Positions 15,997-24,771 of a stretch of DNA of 64,000 nucleotides are shown one piece after another. The notes under the pieces were generated by a model. It worked only from the letters and a program-made list of their open reading frames with translations. It did not search any database and had not been told where the DNA came from. Origin of the DNA: DTU052 sp050951725 (GTDB taxonomy: Bacteria; Bacillota; Syntrophomonadia; Syntrophomonadales; DTU052); contig JBMNJO010000024.1 of NCBI GenBank assembly GCA_050951725.1, positions 310,001 to 374,000 of the forward strand, written 5' to 3'. The translations under genes were made by a program, and so were the position numbers. Position 1 is the first letter of the stretch, and every line of letters begins with the position of its first letter.

Positions 15997-16029
15997 GGCC
16001 GCAGCCCTTATCGATAAAGGGTTGCGGCC
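15997..16029 (+). other. Long GC-rich hairpin between rplL and rpoB
   Basis: A 13-bp stem (15997-16009 with 16017-16029, one G-T pair) has a 7-base loop, ATCGATA. Only CCTTT follows, so it is not a clear terminator. Its function is unknown. Confidence 0.75.
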
Positions 16030-16071
16030 CCTTTGGGTCCACACAAATATGTAGGGCAACGACCTGGCTCT

Positions 16072-16189
16072 TTCGGGGACATCATACTAAATTATTCTGG
16101 CGGATTTGTATTCGGGGCACCATAGTAAATTATTCTGGCGGATTTTGTATTCGGGGACACCATGCTAAACCTTTCTGGCGGATGAATCC
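16072..16189 (+). repeat. Three tandem 39-bp repeats
   Basis: Units begin at 16072, 16111 and 16150, each TTCGGGG(A)CAyCAT.. followed by TAAA, TTCTGGCGGAT and, in the first two, TTTGTA. Units 1 and 2 differ by compensating one-base indels; unit 3 is more diverged. They directly abut, so there are no spacers. The region has no believable gene (a 75-codon open frame across it only reads the repeats). The neighbouring 665-base gap is where Bacillus keeps a methyltransferase gene (ybxB). Confidence 0.92.
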
Positions 16190-16201
16190 TCCCTATTAAA
16201 T

Positions 16202-16239
16202 ATGGTGTCCCCAAAATAGCCTGGAATGGTATCCCCGAA
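16202..16239 (+). repeat. Inverted copies of the 39-bp repeat head
   Basis: ATGGTGTCCCC (16202-16212) is the exact reverse complement of GGGGACACCAT in the third repeat unit (16153-16163). A second, slightly degenerate copy, ATGGTATCCCCGAA, lies at 16226-16239. Unit 3 could thus fold back on itself. Confidence 0.8.
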
Positions 16240-16310
16240 ATACCGAAATAGCCCTGTCCCTGCCCCCCGGCAGAAAACGGAAGAGAAAAGTAGTCATTGG
16301 AGTTTTAAAC

Positions 16311-16341
16311 TTGATAGTTTTAATAAAAATAGGGTTATAAT
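16311..16341 (+). promoter_or_regulatory. Possible rpoB promoter P1
   Basis: TTGATA at 16311-16316, a 19-base spacer, TATAAT at 16336-16341. The -10 is perfect but the spacer is long. Confidence 0.5.
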
Positions 16342-16374
16342 TGAAATATGTTCATCTGTTACATATAAGTATCC

Positions 16375-16407
16375 TTGACTGCCGTTAAATGCTATGATAA
16401 CATTAAT
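16375..16407 (+). promoter_or_regulatory. Possible rpoB promoter P2
   Basis: TTGACT at 16375-16380 is followed 17 bases later by TAACATTAAT (16398-16407). The same ten bases lie at the same distance from TTGACA upstream of rplM, which supports use as a promoter although TAACAT is a weak -10. Confidence 0.5.
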
Positions 16408-16471
16408 ACTTGCGATTCATATAACTGTCAAAGGATGTATGGATATTCAGATTCACACCGATCAGGGCACA

Positions 16472-16503
16472 AAAAGCGAGGTAACTAGCGACACCTTGCT
16501 TTT
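16472..16503 (+). other. Attenuator-like hairpin in the rpoB leader
   Basis: AAAAGCGAGGT (16472-16482) pairs with ACCTTGCTTTT (16493-16503): 11 bp including one G-T, with a 10-base loop. It lies 40 bases before the rpoB start and resembles a terminator with a T-rich right arm. It may limit rpoBC transcription, since rpoB expression is often set by attenuation. Confidence 0.55.
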
Positions 16504-16542
16504 CACTCTTTTAGGATTACGAAAAGGGGTGAGATAAACTTA

Positions 16543-19500
16543 ATGGCTCATGTCATTAAATGCGGCAAAAGAGAGAGAGTCAGCTATGCCAGAACCACCG
16601 AGGTTATAGATCTGCCTAACCTCATCGAAGTACAGACCAACTCCTATGAATGGTTCCTTAAGGAAGGCCTGCGCGAGGCCCTTGAGGAAGTTTTCCCCAT
16701 CGAAGATTACACAGGTAAGCTTCAACTCCAATTCGTTGGCTACCATCTTGGTCAACCCAAATATGAGGTCCAGGAGTGTAAGGAACGTGATGCCAGTTAC
16801 CAGGCTCCCCTCAAACTTAAGGTCAGGTTAACGGATAAAGAAACCGGAGAACTAAGAGAGTCAGATGTATATATGGGCGACTTGCCCATAATGACCGAAA
16901 AAGGAACCTTTATTATAAACGGAGCGGAAAGGGTTGTTGTCAGCCAGCTGGTCAAATCTCCGGGAGTTTACTTCAACGAGCGTTTGGATTTGACCGGTAA
17001 TGTTCTGTACGGTGCCACCATAATACCTAACCGTGGCGCCTGGTTTGAATTGGAGATGGATGCGTTCGGGGCCGTCTATACTCGTATAGACAAGACCAGG
17101 AAGATACCAGTATCCGTATTGTTAAGGTGTCTGGGATACGAAACCAACGACGATATTCTGAAACTGTACGATAATGATGAAACCATTGCCCGTACGCTGG
17201 AAAAGGATACAACCAGTAACCGTGAAGAGGCACTTATTGAGTTTCACCGGCGCCTGCGGCCTGGGGAACTGGCTACGGTGGAAGGTGCGGGGCAACTGCT
17301 TAACAACCTGTTCTTTGACCCCCGTCGTTATGACCTGGCGGCTGTAGGGCGTTACAAGATAAACAAGAAACTGGAGCTTACGATTCCGGACGATAACCGG
17401 CATCTTACTGTCGACGACATGACCGCGACCATTGGTTATCTCCTCAATCTGGTTAAGGGTGAGGGAAAGGTTGATGTAATCGACCATCTGGGTAACCGGA
17501 GACTGCGGTCGGTGGGTGAGCTTTTACAGAACCAGTTTCGTACTGGACTGGTCCGGATGGAAAGGGTAGTCAAGGAGCGGATGAGTATTCACGATGTTGA
17601 AACTCTGACTCCCCAGGTGCTGATTAACATAAGACCTATTACTGCTGTTGTCAAAGAGTTTTTTGGAAGTTCCCAGCTTTCTCAGTTTATGGATCAGACC
17701 AACCCGCTGGCGGAACTTACTCATAAAAGACGTTTATCAGCGCTTGGTCCTGGAGGCTTGACCCGGGAAAGGGCTGGTTTCCAGGTTCGAGACGTGCATC
17801 ACTCTCACTATGGCCGGGTGTGTCCCATTGAAACACCTGAAGGCCCGAACATAGGATTGATCGGTTCCTTGAGTACGTACGCCCGGGTTAATCGGTTTGG
17901 CTTTATTGAGACCCCGTATCGCAAGGTTGATAAAGCCGAAAAGAGGGTGACGGGCGAGATTATATATCTCTCGGCCGATGAAGAAGAGGATTATGTAATT
18001 GCGCAGGCCAATGCCCCAATTGATGATCAGGGGTATTTTACCCAGGACCGGGTCAATGTTCACAAGGGATCAGAGTATTTTGAAACCCCGGTCGAGCGGG
18101 TTGATTTTATGGACGTATCGCCCAAACAGGTATTCAGCGTGGCTACAGCGCTGATTCCGTTCCTGGAACACGACGACGCTAACCGGGCATTGATGGGAGC
18201 CAACATGCAACGGCAGGCAGTGCCCCTGATAAAAGCAGAGGCACCCCTGGTTGGAACCGGTCTCGAGTACAAAGCAGCCAAGGACTCGGGCGCGGTCGTG
18301 CTGGCACGCAAATCGGGCACTATCAAAAAAGTCAGCGCCAGAAGGATTGAGACCAGAAACGATGACGGGACCACAGATCATTTTGATCTCTTGAAATTCG
18401 CGCGCTCCAATCATGGGACTTCCATAAACCAGCGTCCAATCGTTGCTGAGGGCCAGCGCGTGGAAGCCGGCGAGGTTATTGCGGACGGACCTTCAACCGA
18501 TCAGGGTGAATTGGCTTTGGGCCGCAATGTATTGGTCGCGTTCATGCCCTGGGAAGGTTACAACTATGAGGATGCCATTCTGATTTCAGAAAAACTTGTG
18601 ATGGAAGATGTGTTTACTTCCATTCACATTGAGGAATATGAATGTGAGGCCCGCGATACGAAATTGGGACCGGAGGAGATTACCCGGGATATCCCCAACG
18701 TATCAGAGGACATGCTGAAAAATCTTGATGAACGCGGTGTAATAAGGATTGGAGCCGAGGTCAACGCCGATGACATCCTGGTGGGTAAAGTTACTCCCAA
18801 GGGTGAAACCGAGCTTACTCCGGAGGAACGGTTGTTAAGGGCCATTTTCGGGGAAAAGGCCCGGGAAGTAAGGGATTCTTCATTAAGAGTTCCTCATGGA
18901 GAATCGGGAAAAATTGTGGATGTGAAGGTGTTTTCCCGGGAAAATGGGGATGAATTGCCCCCTGGAGTAAGTCAGCTGGTCCGCGTTTATGTGGCCCAAA
19001 AAAGGAAAATCTCTGAAGGCGACAAGATGGCCGGGCGCCATGGAAACAAAGGGGTAATATCACGGATTATTCCGGTAGAGGATATGCCCTTCCTGCCTGA
19101 TGGAACACCGGTTGAGATAGTATTGAACCCGCTGGGGGTTCCTTCCCGTATGAATATCGGTCAGGTACTGGAATGTCACCTGGGATGGGTTGCCAAGGCG
19201 CTCGGTTTTTATGCGGCAACCCCGGTATTTGACGGAGCCATAGAGGAAGACATATTTGAAAATCTGGCCGATGCCGGGCTGCGTGATGACGGTAAGATAG
19301 AACTCCGCGACGGAAGGACCGGTCATAAGTTTGATAACCCGGTGACTGTTGGATATGTTTATATGCTTAAACTTGCCCACCTGGTGGATGATAAGATACA
19401 TGCGCGGTCCATAGGGCCGTATTCTCTGGTAACCCAGCAGCCTTTGGGCGGCAAGGCACAGTTTGGCGGTCAGAGGTTTGGTGAAATGGAGGTTTGGGCT

Positions 19501-19929
19501 TTAGAAGCCTACGGCGCTTCTTATACGCTTCAAGAGATACTTACGGTCAAGTCCGATGATGTTGTGGGTCGCCTGAAGACCTATGAATCCATCGTTAAAG
19601 GAGAGAACATCCCTGAGCCCGGTGTTCCCGAATCATTCAAGGTATTGATCAAGGAACTTCAGAGTCTGTGCCTGGATGTGCGCATCCTTTCGGAGGATGA
19701 TCACGAGATTGCTATAAAGGATGTTGATGAAGAGATCAATGAGACTGATAAGGCACGAGATTTGGGGTTGGACATCCCTATACCCCCCAGACCTGCGCGT
19801 TTGACGTCCCCCAAGAAGAGTTCGGATGAAACTGAGGAGGACGATGACGATGATGAGAAACTGTTCGCAGAAGAGGAACAGGGGGAAGATGAGACTCAAG
19901 AATTAATTACTATTGAGGATGAATTCTAG
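16543..19929 (+). CDS. rpoB: DNA-directed RNA polymerase subunit beta
   Basis: Catalytic core subunit of RNA polymerase. All beta landmarks are present in 1128 residues: the MTEKGTFIINGAERVVVSQL segment, the rifampicin pocket GSSQLSQFMDQTNPL and THKRRLSALGPGG, ETPEGPNIGLI, the EGYNYEDAILIS and GDKMAGRHGNKGVIS blocks, and the C-terminal FGGQRFGEMEVWALEAYGA. The rifampicin-pocket residues are of the sensitive type. The C-terminal tail is very acidic (about 30 residues of Asp/Glu). It starts at ATG 16543 after AAAAGGGGTGAG, and rpoC follows 38 bases downstream. Confidence 0.98.
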   Translation: MAHVIKCGKRERVSYARTTEVIDLPNLIEVQTNSYEWFLKEGLREALEEVFPIEDYTGKLQLQFVGYHLGQPKYEVQECKERDASYQAPLKLKVRLTDKETGELRESDVYMGDLPIMTEKGTFIINGAERVVVSQLVKSPGVYFNERLDLTGNVLYGATIIPNRGAWFELEMDAFGAVYTRIDKTRKIPVSVLLRCLGYETNDDILKLYDNDETIARTLEKDTTSNREEALIEFHRRLRPGELATVEGAGQLLNNLFFDPRRYDLAAVGRYKINKKLELTIPDDNRHLTVDDMTATIGYLLNLVKGEGKVDVIDHLGNRRLRSVGELLQNQFRTGLVRMERVVKERMSIHDVETLTPQVLINIRPITAVVKEFFGSSQLSQFMDQTNPLAELTHKRRLSALGPGGLTRERAGFQVRDVHHSHYGRVCPIETPEGPNIGLIGSLSTYARVNRFGFIETPYRKVDKAEKRVTGEIIYLSADEEEDYVIAQANAPIDDQGYFTQDRVNVHKGSEYFETPVERVDFMDVSPKQVFSVATALIPFLEHDDANRALMGANMQRQAVPLIKAEAPLVGTGLEYKAAKDSGAVVLARKSGTIKKVSARRIETRNDDGTTDHFDLLKFARSNHGTSINQRPIVAEGQRVEAGEVIADGPSTDQGELALGRNVLVAFMPWEGYNYEDAILISEKLVMEDVFTSIHIEEYECEARDTKLGPEEITRDIPNVSEDMLKNLDERGVIRIGAEVNADDILVGKVTPKGETELTPEERLLRAIFGEKAREVRDSSLRVPHGESGKIVDVKVFSRENGDELPPGVSQLVRVYVAQKRKISEGDKMAGRHGNKGVISRIIPVEDMPFLPDGTPVEIVLNPLGVPSRMNIGQVLECHLGWVAKALGFYAATPVFDGAIEEDIFENLADAGLRDDGKIELRDGRTGHKFDNPVTVGYVYMLKLAHLVDDKIHARSIGPYSLVTQQPLGGKAQFGGQRFGEMEVWALEAYGASYTLQEILTVKSDDVVGRLKTYESIVKGENIPEPGVPESFKVLIKELQSLCLDVRILSEDDHEIAIKDVDEEINETDKARDLGLDIPIPPRPARLTSPKKSSDETEEDDDDDEKLFAEEEQGEDETQELITIEDEF

Positions 19930-19967
19930 GTACCGCTTATACTCACTAGAGAAGGGAGAGTTTAAGC

Positions 19968-22900
19968 TTGTTAGATGTTAACAACTTCGAACGCATCAAG
20001 ATAGCTCTGGCAAGTCCTGAGAAAATCAGATCCTGGAGCAGTGGCGAGGTAAAAAAACCTGAGACCATAAACTACCGGACTCTTAGACCGGAAAAGGAAG
20101 GACTTTTCTGTGAAAAGATCTTTGGTCCAGTAAAGGACTGGGAGTGTCATTGCGGAAAATACAAGCGGGTTCGTCACAAAGGGATAGTGTGTGACCGTTG
20201 TGGGGTTGAGGTGACGACCTCCAAGGTCCGGAGAGAACGTTTAGGGCATATCGAACTGGCAGCACCGGTGTCACACATCTGGTATCTAAAAGGGATTCCC
20301 AGCCGCATGGGACTGCTGTTGGATATGTCACCCAAGGTCCTGGAGAAGGTTATATATTTTGTAAACTATATCGTACTGGATCCCGGGGATACCCCGCTCC
20401 TCAAGAAACAACTGCTGAACGAACGGGAGTACCGGGATTACCGCGAAAAATATGAAAACAAATTCAAGGTGGGAATTGGCGCCGAGGCAGTCAAACAACT
20501 GCTGTCGGAAGTAGACCTGGAAGAGCAATCATTGGAATTGAAAGAGGAGATAGCGAATACCAGTGGTCAACGCCGGAGCCGGGCAATTAAGAGGCTGGAG
20601 GTGGTAGAGGCTTTTCGTCTCTCCCACAATGACCCCATATGGATGATTCTTGATGTACTGCCGGTGATTCCGCCAGAGCTGCGTCCCATGGTGCAGTTGG
20701 ACGGAGGCCGGTTTGCTACCTCGGACTTGAACGATCTATACCGTCGGGTTATTAACAGAAACAACCGGCTTAAACGGCTGCTCGATTTGGGTGCACCGGA
20801 CATAATCGTTCGGAATGAAAAGCGAATGCTACAAGAGGCCGTAGATGCCTTGATCGATAATGGACGCCGCGGCCGCGCCGTAACCGGGCCCGGAAACCGG
20901 CCCTTGAAGAGCCTGAGCGATATGCTCAAGGGTAAGCAGGGCAGATTCCGTCAGAACCTGCTGGGTAAGCGGGTTGACTATTCGGGACGGTCAGTTATAG
21001 TCGTGGGACCCAATCTTAAGATGCACGAGTGCGGGTTGCCCAAGGAGATGGCCCTGGAACTGTTCAAACCATTCGTTATGAAGAAACTTGTTGACCGGGG
21101 TATAGCCTCGAACATCAAGTCGGCCAAGAAGATGATGGAGAGAGGCAAAGACGAAGTCTGGGACATTCTGGATAATGTTATCCAGGAACACCCGGTGCTG
21201 CTTAACCGCGCACCTACACTCCACCGTTTGGGAATTCAGGCCTTTGAACCGGTACTGGTGGAAGGGCGCGCCCTGCAGATTCATCCTCTGGTATGTACTG
21301 CTTACAATGCTGACTTTGACGGCGACCAGATGGCGGTGCACGTTCCGCTCTCAGCAGAAGCTCAGGCAGAAGCCCGGTTGCTGATGCTGTCAACCGGCAA
21401 TATCCTGAATCCCAAAGACGGACGACCGGTGGTAACCCCTACACAAGATATGGTTATCGGTTGTTACTACCTTACACTGCAGAGAGACGGTGAAAAAGGT
21501 GAAGGCAAGGCCTTCTGTTCTCCTGAGGAAGCCCGTATGGCTTTGGAAACCGAGGAGATCGGACTGCATGCCAGGATCAAGGTAAGGATAAATGACAGGA
21601 TTGTAGAAACCACCGTTGGCCGGATAATATTCAATGAAGCGTTGCCCACGGATTTTCCGGTTTATAACCAGGTCATCAGCAAGAAAGAGTTGGGCGAAAT
21701 AGTGTACAAGTGTTACCGGGACTATGGGAACGAGGCTACAGCACGTACCCTTGATGCCATAAAGAGACTCGGATTTGACTATGCTACCAAAGGGGGAATA
21801 ACCGTCGGCTTAACCGACTTCCAAACCCCGGAAGCCAAAAACGAAATACTTAAACAGGCTGATGAAAAGGTAAGTGAAATCGAAAATGATTATCAGATGG
21901 GGTTGATAACGGAGGATGAACGGCACAGCCAGGTGGTTGCTACCTGGAATGAGGCTACTGAAAAAGTAACTGATGAGCTAAGGTCTAACCTGGATCCTTT
22001 CAATCCAGTTTATATGATGGCCATCTCCGGCGCCCGGGGTAACTTCCAGCAGATACGTCAGTTGGCTGGAATGCGAGGTCTGATGGCCGATCCTCAGGGC
22101 CGTATTCTTGACCTGCCGATTAAGGCCAATTTCCGAGAAGGTTTGACTGTTTTGGAGTACTTTATTTCAACTCACGGCGCACGTAAGGGTCTGGCCGATA
22201 CAGCACTTCGAACCGCGGACTCGGGTTACCTGACCCGACGGTTGGTGGACGTGTCGCAGGATGTCATCGTACGCGAAGCTGACTGTGGTACTCACGAAGG
22301 GATATCAGTAGATGAGATACGTGAAGGCGGCGAAGTTATCGAACGGTTGGATGAGAGAATCATTGGGCGTTTTGCGGTCGGCAATATCATTAATCCGAAT
22401 ACCGGCGAAGTGATCGTACCTGATGATCATGAGATCAATGAAGAGGCCGCTGAAGAGATTATCAAGCTGGGTATCGACAAGGTCAGAATAAGATCTGTCT
22501 TGACCTGTAAAGCCAGACATGGGGTTTGCCAAAAATGCTACGGGCGCAATATGGCTACCAGTTACCTGGTGGAAATAGGCGAAGCGGTAGGAACTATCGC
22601 TGCCCAATCGATTGGAGAACCGGGTACCCAGTTAACCATGCGTACCTTCCATACAGGAGGGGTAGCCGGAGATGACATCACCCGCGGTCTGCCTCGTGTT
22701 GAAGAGCTTTTCGAGGGACGTAAACCCAAAGGCCAGGCAGTAGTGACCGAACGACGCGGCGTAGTTAGAATGGGTGACAACAAGGGCCGCCGTGAGGTTC
22801 AGATTCTTGACGAGAACGGTGAGATGTTAGAAGGTTATGTGGTTCACTATGGTTCTCGGCTCAAGGTGCGTGATGGTGATTTTGTCGAGATAGGTGACGA

Positions 22901-23411
22901 ATTAACAGAAGGACCGCTTAATCCCCACGATATCTTGAGGACCAAGGGCATGAGGGCCGTTCAGATCTATCTCCTGCGGGAGGTGCAAAAGGTTTACCGC
23001 CTGCAGGGTGTTGATATCAGCGACAAGCATATAGAAATAATGATCAGACAGATGCTTAAGAAGGTGAAGATCGAGGAAGGAGGGGACACCCCGCTCCTGC
23101 CTGGCGCGTTCACTGATGTAGCCGACTTTGAGGAAGAGAATATGAAGGTTATTGAGCGGGGGCGCGGATTGCCAGCCGTTGCCCAACCTCTTTTGCTGGG
23201 GATAACCAAGGCTTCTCTGAATACCCAGTCCTTCCTGTCAGCGGCTTCCTTCCAGGAAACCACCAAGGTCCTGACGGAGGCAGCGATAAAAGGCAAAGTG
23301 GACGGACTGATCGGTCTGAAGGAGAATGTAATTATCGGCAAACTGATCCCGGCAGGAACCGGTTTTTCGCGTTACAAAAATCTGGCTGTCGAATTGGATG
23401 ATACTGATTGA
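19968..23411 (+). CDS. rpoC: DNA-directed RNA polymerase subunit beta'
   Basis: Largest core subunit, carrying the active-site magnesium. Visible are the N-terminal zinc site CHCGKYKRVRHKGIVCDRCG, the catalytic NADFDGDQMAVH, the bridge-helix region, the second zinc site around CKARHGVCQKCYGRN, and the trigger-loop and C-terminal GEAVGTIAAQSIGEPGTQLTMRTFHTGG. At 1147 residues it has the compact Gram-positive form. It starts at TTG 19968 (MLDVNNFERIKIALASPEKIRSW) with AAGGGAGAG upstream. The TGA stop forms part of the -35 element of the next promoter. Confidence 0.98.
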   Translation: MLDVNNFERIKIALASPEKIRSWSSGEVKKPETINYRTLRPEKEGLFCEKIFGPVKDWECHCGKYKRVRHKGIVCDRCGVEVTTSKVRRERLGHIELAAPVSHIWYLKGIPSRMGLLLDMSPKVLEKVIYFVNYIVLDPGDTPLLKKQLLNEREYRDYREKYENKFKVGIGAEAVKQLLSEVDLEEQSLELKEEIANTSGQRRSRAIKRLEVVEAFRLSHNDPIWMILDVLPVIPPELRPMVQLDGGRFATSDLNDLYRRVINRNNRLKRLLDLGAPDIIVRNEKRMLQEAVDALIDNGRRGRAVTGPGNRPLKSLSDMLKGKQGRFRQNLLGKRVDYSGRSVIVVGPNLKMHECGLPKEMALELFKPFVMKKLVDRGIASNIKSAKKMMERGKDEVWDILDNVIQEHPVLLNRAPTLHRLGIQAFEPVLVEGRALQIHPLVCTAYNADFDGDQMAVHVPLSAEAQAEARLLMLSTGNILNPKDGRPVVTPTQDMVIGCYYLTLQRDGEKGEGKAFCSPEEARMALETEEIGLHARIKVRINDRIVETTVGRIIFNEALPTDFPVYNQVISKKELGEIVYKCYRDYGNEATARTLDAIKRLGFDYATKGGITVGLTDFQTPEAKNEILKQADEKVSEIENDYQMGLITEDERHSQVVATWNEATEKVTDELRSNLDPFNPVYMMAISGARGNFQQIRQLAGMRGLMADPQGRILDLPIKANFREGLTVLEYFISTHGARKGLADTALRTADSGYLTRRLVDVSQDVIVREADCGTHEGISVDEIREGGEVIERLDERIIGRFAVGNIINPNTGEVIVPDDHEINEEAAEEIIKLGIDKVRIRSVLTCKARHGVCQKCYGRNMATSYLVEIGEAVGTIAAQSIGEPGTQLTMRTFHTGGVAGDDITRGLPRVEELFEGRKPKGQAVVTERRGVVRMGDNKGRREVQILDENGEMLEGYVVHYGSRLKVRDGDFVEIGDELTEGPLNPHDILRTKGMRAVQIYLLREVQKVYRLQGVDISDKHIEIMIRQMLKKVKIEEGGDTPLLPGAFTDVADFEEENMKVIERGRGLPAVAQPLLLGITKASLNTQSFLSAASFQETTKVLTEAAIKGKVDGLIGLKENVIIGKLIPAGTGFSRYKNLAVELDDTD

Positions 23412-23437
23412 CTATAGGAATTACAGGATGCTACAAT
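23408..23437 (+). promoter_or_regulatory. Promoter of the str operon
   Basis: TTGACT at 23408-23413, an 18-base spacer, TACAAT at 23432-23437. The -35 overlaps the rpoC stop codon. Confidence 0.7.
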
Positions 23438-23451
23438 ATCTAAGTGCGCCT

Positions 23452-23494
23452 AAAGTGACATTCTTTGTTTTGGTGGAATGAAGAATCTTACTTT
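23452..23494 (+). other. Hairpin in the str operon leader
   Basis: Two-part stem: AAAGT (23452-23456) with ACTTT (23490-23494), and ATTCTT (23460-23465) with AAGAAT (23481-23486), around a 3x3 internal loop. It lies between the promoter and the L7Ae-like gene and could be an r-protein binding site. No T run follows. Confidence 0.5.
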
Positions 23495-23527
23495 GCGGAT
23501 GATAGCCTTTGAAGGAGGTTAACAAGC

Positions 23528-23794
23528 GTGCATAGTTTGCAGCATCATAGTCACAAAGCGGTGGGTTCCCGACAGGTAAAGAAAGCTATCCTGAAAGGAT
23601 CGGCCGAAAAGGTCTACATCGCCCTGGATGCTGAAAAACATGTAACAAGGCCTTTAATAGAATTATGCCAGGAACGAAACTTAGAAGTAGAGTACGTTGA
23701 AAGCATGGAACAACTGGGTAAAGCCTGCGGCATTGCTGTAGGCTCAGCCGCAGTAGCATTACTCATTGAACATGGGAAGGAGGTGCAGGATTAA
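23528..23794 (+). CDS. rplGB: L7Ae-family K-turn RNA-binding protein
   Basis: Small (88-residue) member of the L7Ae/L30e/S12e family. Bacillus YbxF, in the same place before rpsL, binds kink-turn RNA. The fold is seen in VKKAILKGSAEKVYIALDAEKHVTRPLIELCQERNLEVEYV and the closing LGKACGIAVGSAAVALL, where family members contact the kink. GTG 23528 follows AAGGAGGTTAACAAGC. The gene ends directly against rpsL, so the two are translated in tandem. Confidence 0.88.
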   Translation: MHSLQHHSHKAVGSRQVKKAILKGSAEKVYIALDAEKHVTRPLIELCQERNLEVEYVESMEQLGKACGIAVGSAAVALLIEHGKEVQD

Positions 23795-24181
23795 GTGCCT
23801 ACAATAAATCAATTAGTCAGACAGTCGCGCAAGGAGATACTGAAAAAATCAGACTCACCGGCTTTGGAGAGCTGTCCGCAGCGCAGGGGTGTATGTACCA
23901 GAGTATTTACCACTACCCCCAAAAAGCCGAATTCGGCCTTGAGGAAAGTAGCCAGGGTCAGGTTAACCAACGGTATTGAAGTAACAGCCTACATTCCAGG
24001 CATTGGACACAACCTCCAGGAACACTCGGTGGTTCTGATCAGAGGTGGAAGAGTAAAGGATCTGCCAGGGGTTAGATACCATATAATCAGAGGTGCCCTG
24101 GATGCGGCCGGAGTTCAAAACCGCAACCGCGGGCGGTCCAAGTATGGTACCAAACGGCCGAAAAAGGGAGCCAAAAAGTAG
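23795..24181 (+). CDS. rpsL: 30S ribosomal protein S12
   Basis: Decoding-centre protein. It has PTINQLVRQSRKE at the start, TPKKPNSALRKVARVRLTNG and GGRVKDLPGVRYH, both with the streptomycin-sensitive lysines. It is 128 residues. The GTG start touches the stop of the L7Ae-like gene, with GGGAAGGAGGTG upstream. Confidence 0.97.
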   Translation: MPTINQLVRQSRKEILKKSDSPALESCPQRRGVCTRVFTTTPKKPNSALRKVARVRLTNGIEVTAYIPGIGHNLQEHSVVLIRGGRVKDLPGVRYHIIRGALDAAGVQNRNRGRSKYGTKRPKKGAKK

Positions 24182-24265
24182 GTAAGAAGTCATTTTAACC
24201 ATAGATAGCTGTGTGCCGGCTGCATAATATCAATGCGATCAGGTTTAAGGAAGGGAGGAAGCAAT

Positions 24266-24736
24266 TTGCCGAGAAAAGGTCCTGTGCCGAAGCGGGATAT
24301 ACTTAATGATCCTGTATACAACAGCCGTACCGTAACCAAATTGATAAATCAGGTTATGTGGGATGGCAAGAAGAGTTTGGCTGAACAGATATGCTACGGA
24401 GCGTTTGAAATAGTCGGCAAAAAGGTCGGGAAAGATCCGCTGGAGGTCTTTGAAGACGCTCTTAAAAACATTATGCCGGTTCTGGAGGTAAGAGCTCGCA
24501 GGGTTGGAGGTGCCAATTATCAGGTTCCGGTCGAAGTCCGCGCTGATCGTCGCGAAGCCCTGGCCTTGAGATGGTTGGTTAGTTTTGCTCGCAAACGCGG
24601 GGAAAGGACCATGGAACAGAGACTGGCAGGAGAGATTCTGGATGCTTACAACAGCACCGGAGGAGCCTTCAAGAGGAAGGAAGATACACACAAGATGGCA
24701 GAAGCCAACAAGGCATTTGCACATTATCGCTGGTAA
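24266..24736 (+). CDS. rpsG: 30S ribosomal protein S7
   Basis: Organises the 3' major domain of 16S rRNA. TTG 24266 gives MPRKGPVPKRDILNDPVYNS and exactly 156 residues, the normal length. GGGAGG at 24253-24258 is well placed for it. An upstream in-frame ATG (24233) would place the ribosome binding site inside the gene and is rejected. The conserved block is RRVGGANYQVPVEVRADRREALALRWLV. Confidence 0.96.
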   Translation: MPRKGPVPKRDILNDPVYNSRTVTKLINQVMWDGKKSLAEQICYGAFEIVGKKVGKDPLEVFEDALKNIMPVLEVRARRVGGANYQVPVEVRADRREALALRWLVSFARKRGERTMEQRLAGEILDAYNSTGGAFKRKEDTHKMAEANKAFAHYRW

Positions 24737-24771
24737 TTAAACGATCGGTCGCCTGCAGGGAGTGTTAAGAT

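Noticed and set aside
16072..16189. CRISPR array
   Set aside because: The 39-bp units abut each other without unique spacers, there are only three, and no cas gene is present.
15972..16199. 75-codon open frame upstream of rpoB
   Set aside because: It runs through the tandem repeats, has no ribosome binding site and its product only mirrors the repeat units.
16543..24181. Possible antibiotic-resistance changes in rpoB or rpsL
   Set aside because: The rifampicin pocket and the two S12 lysines are of the sensitive type.
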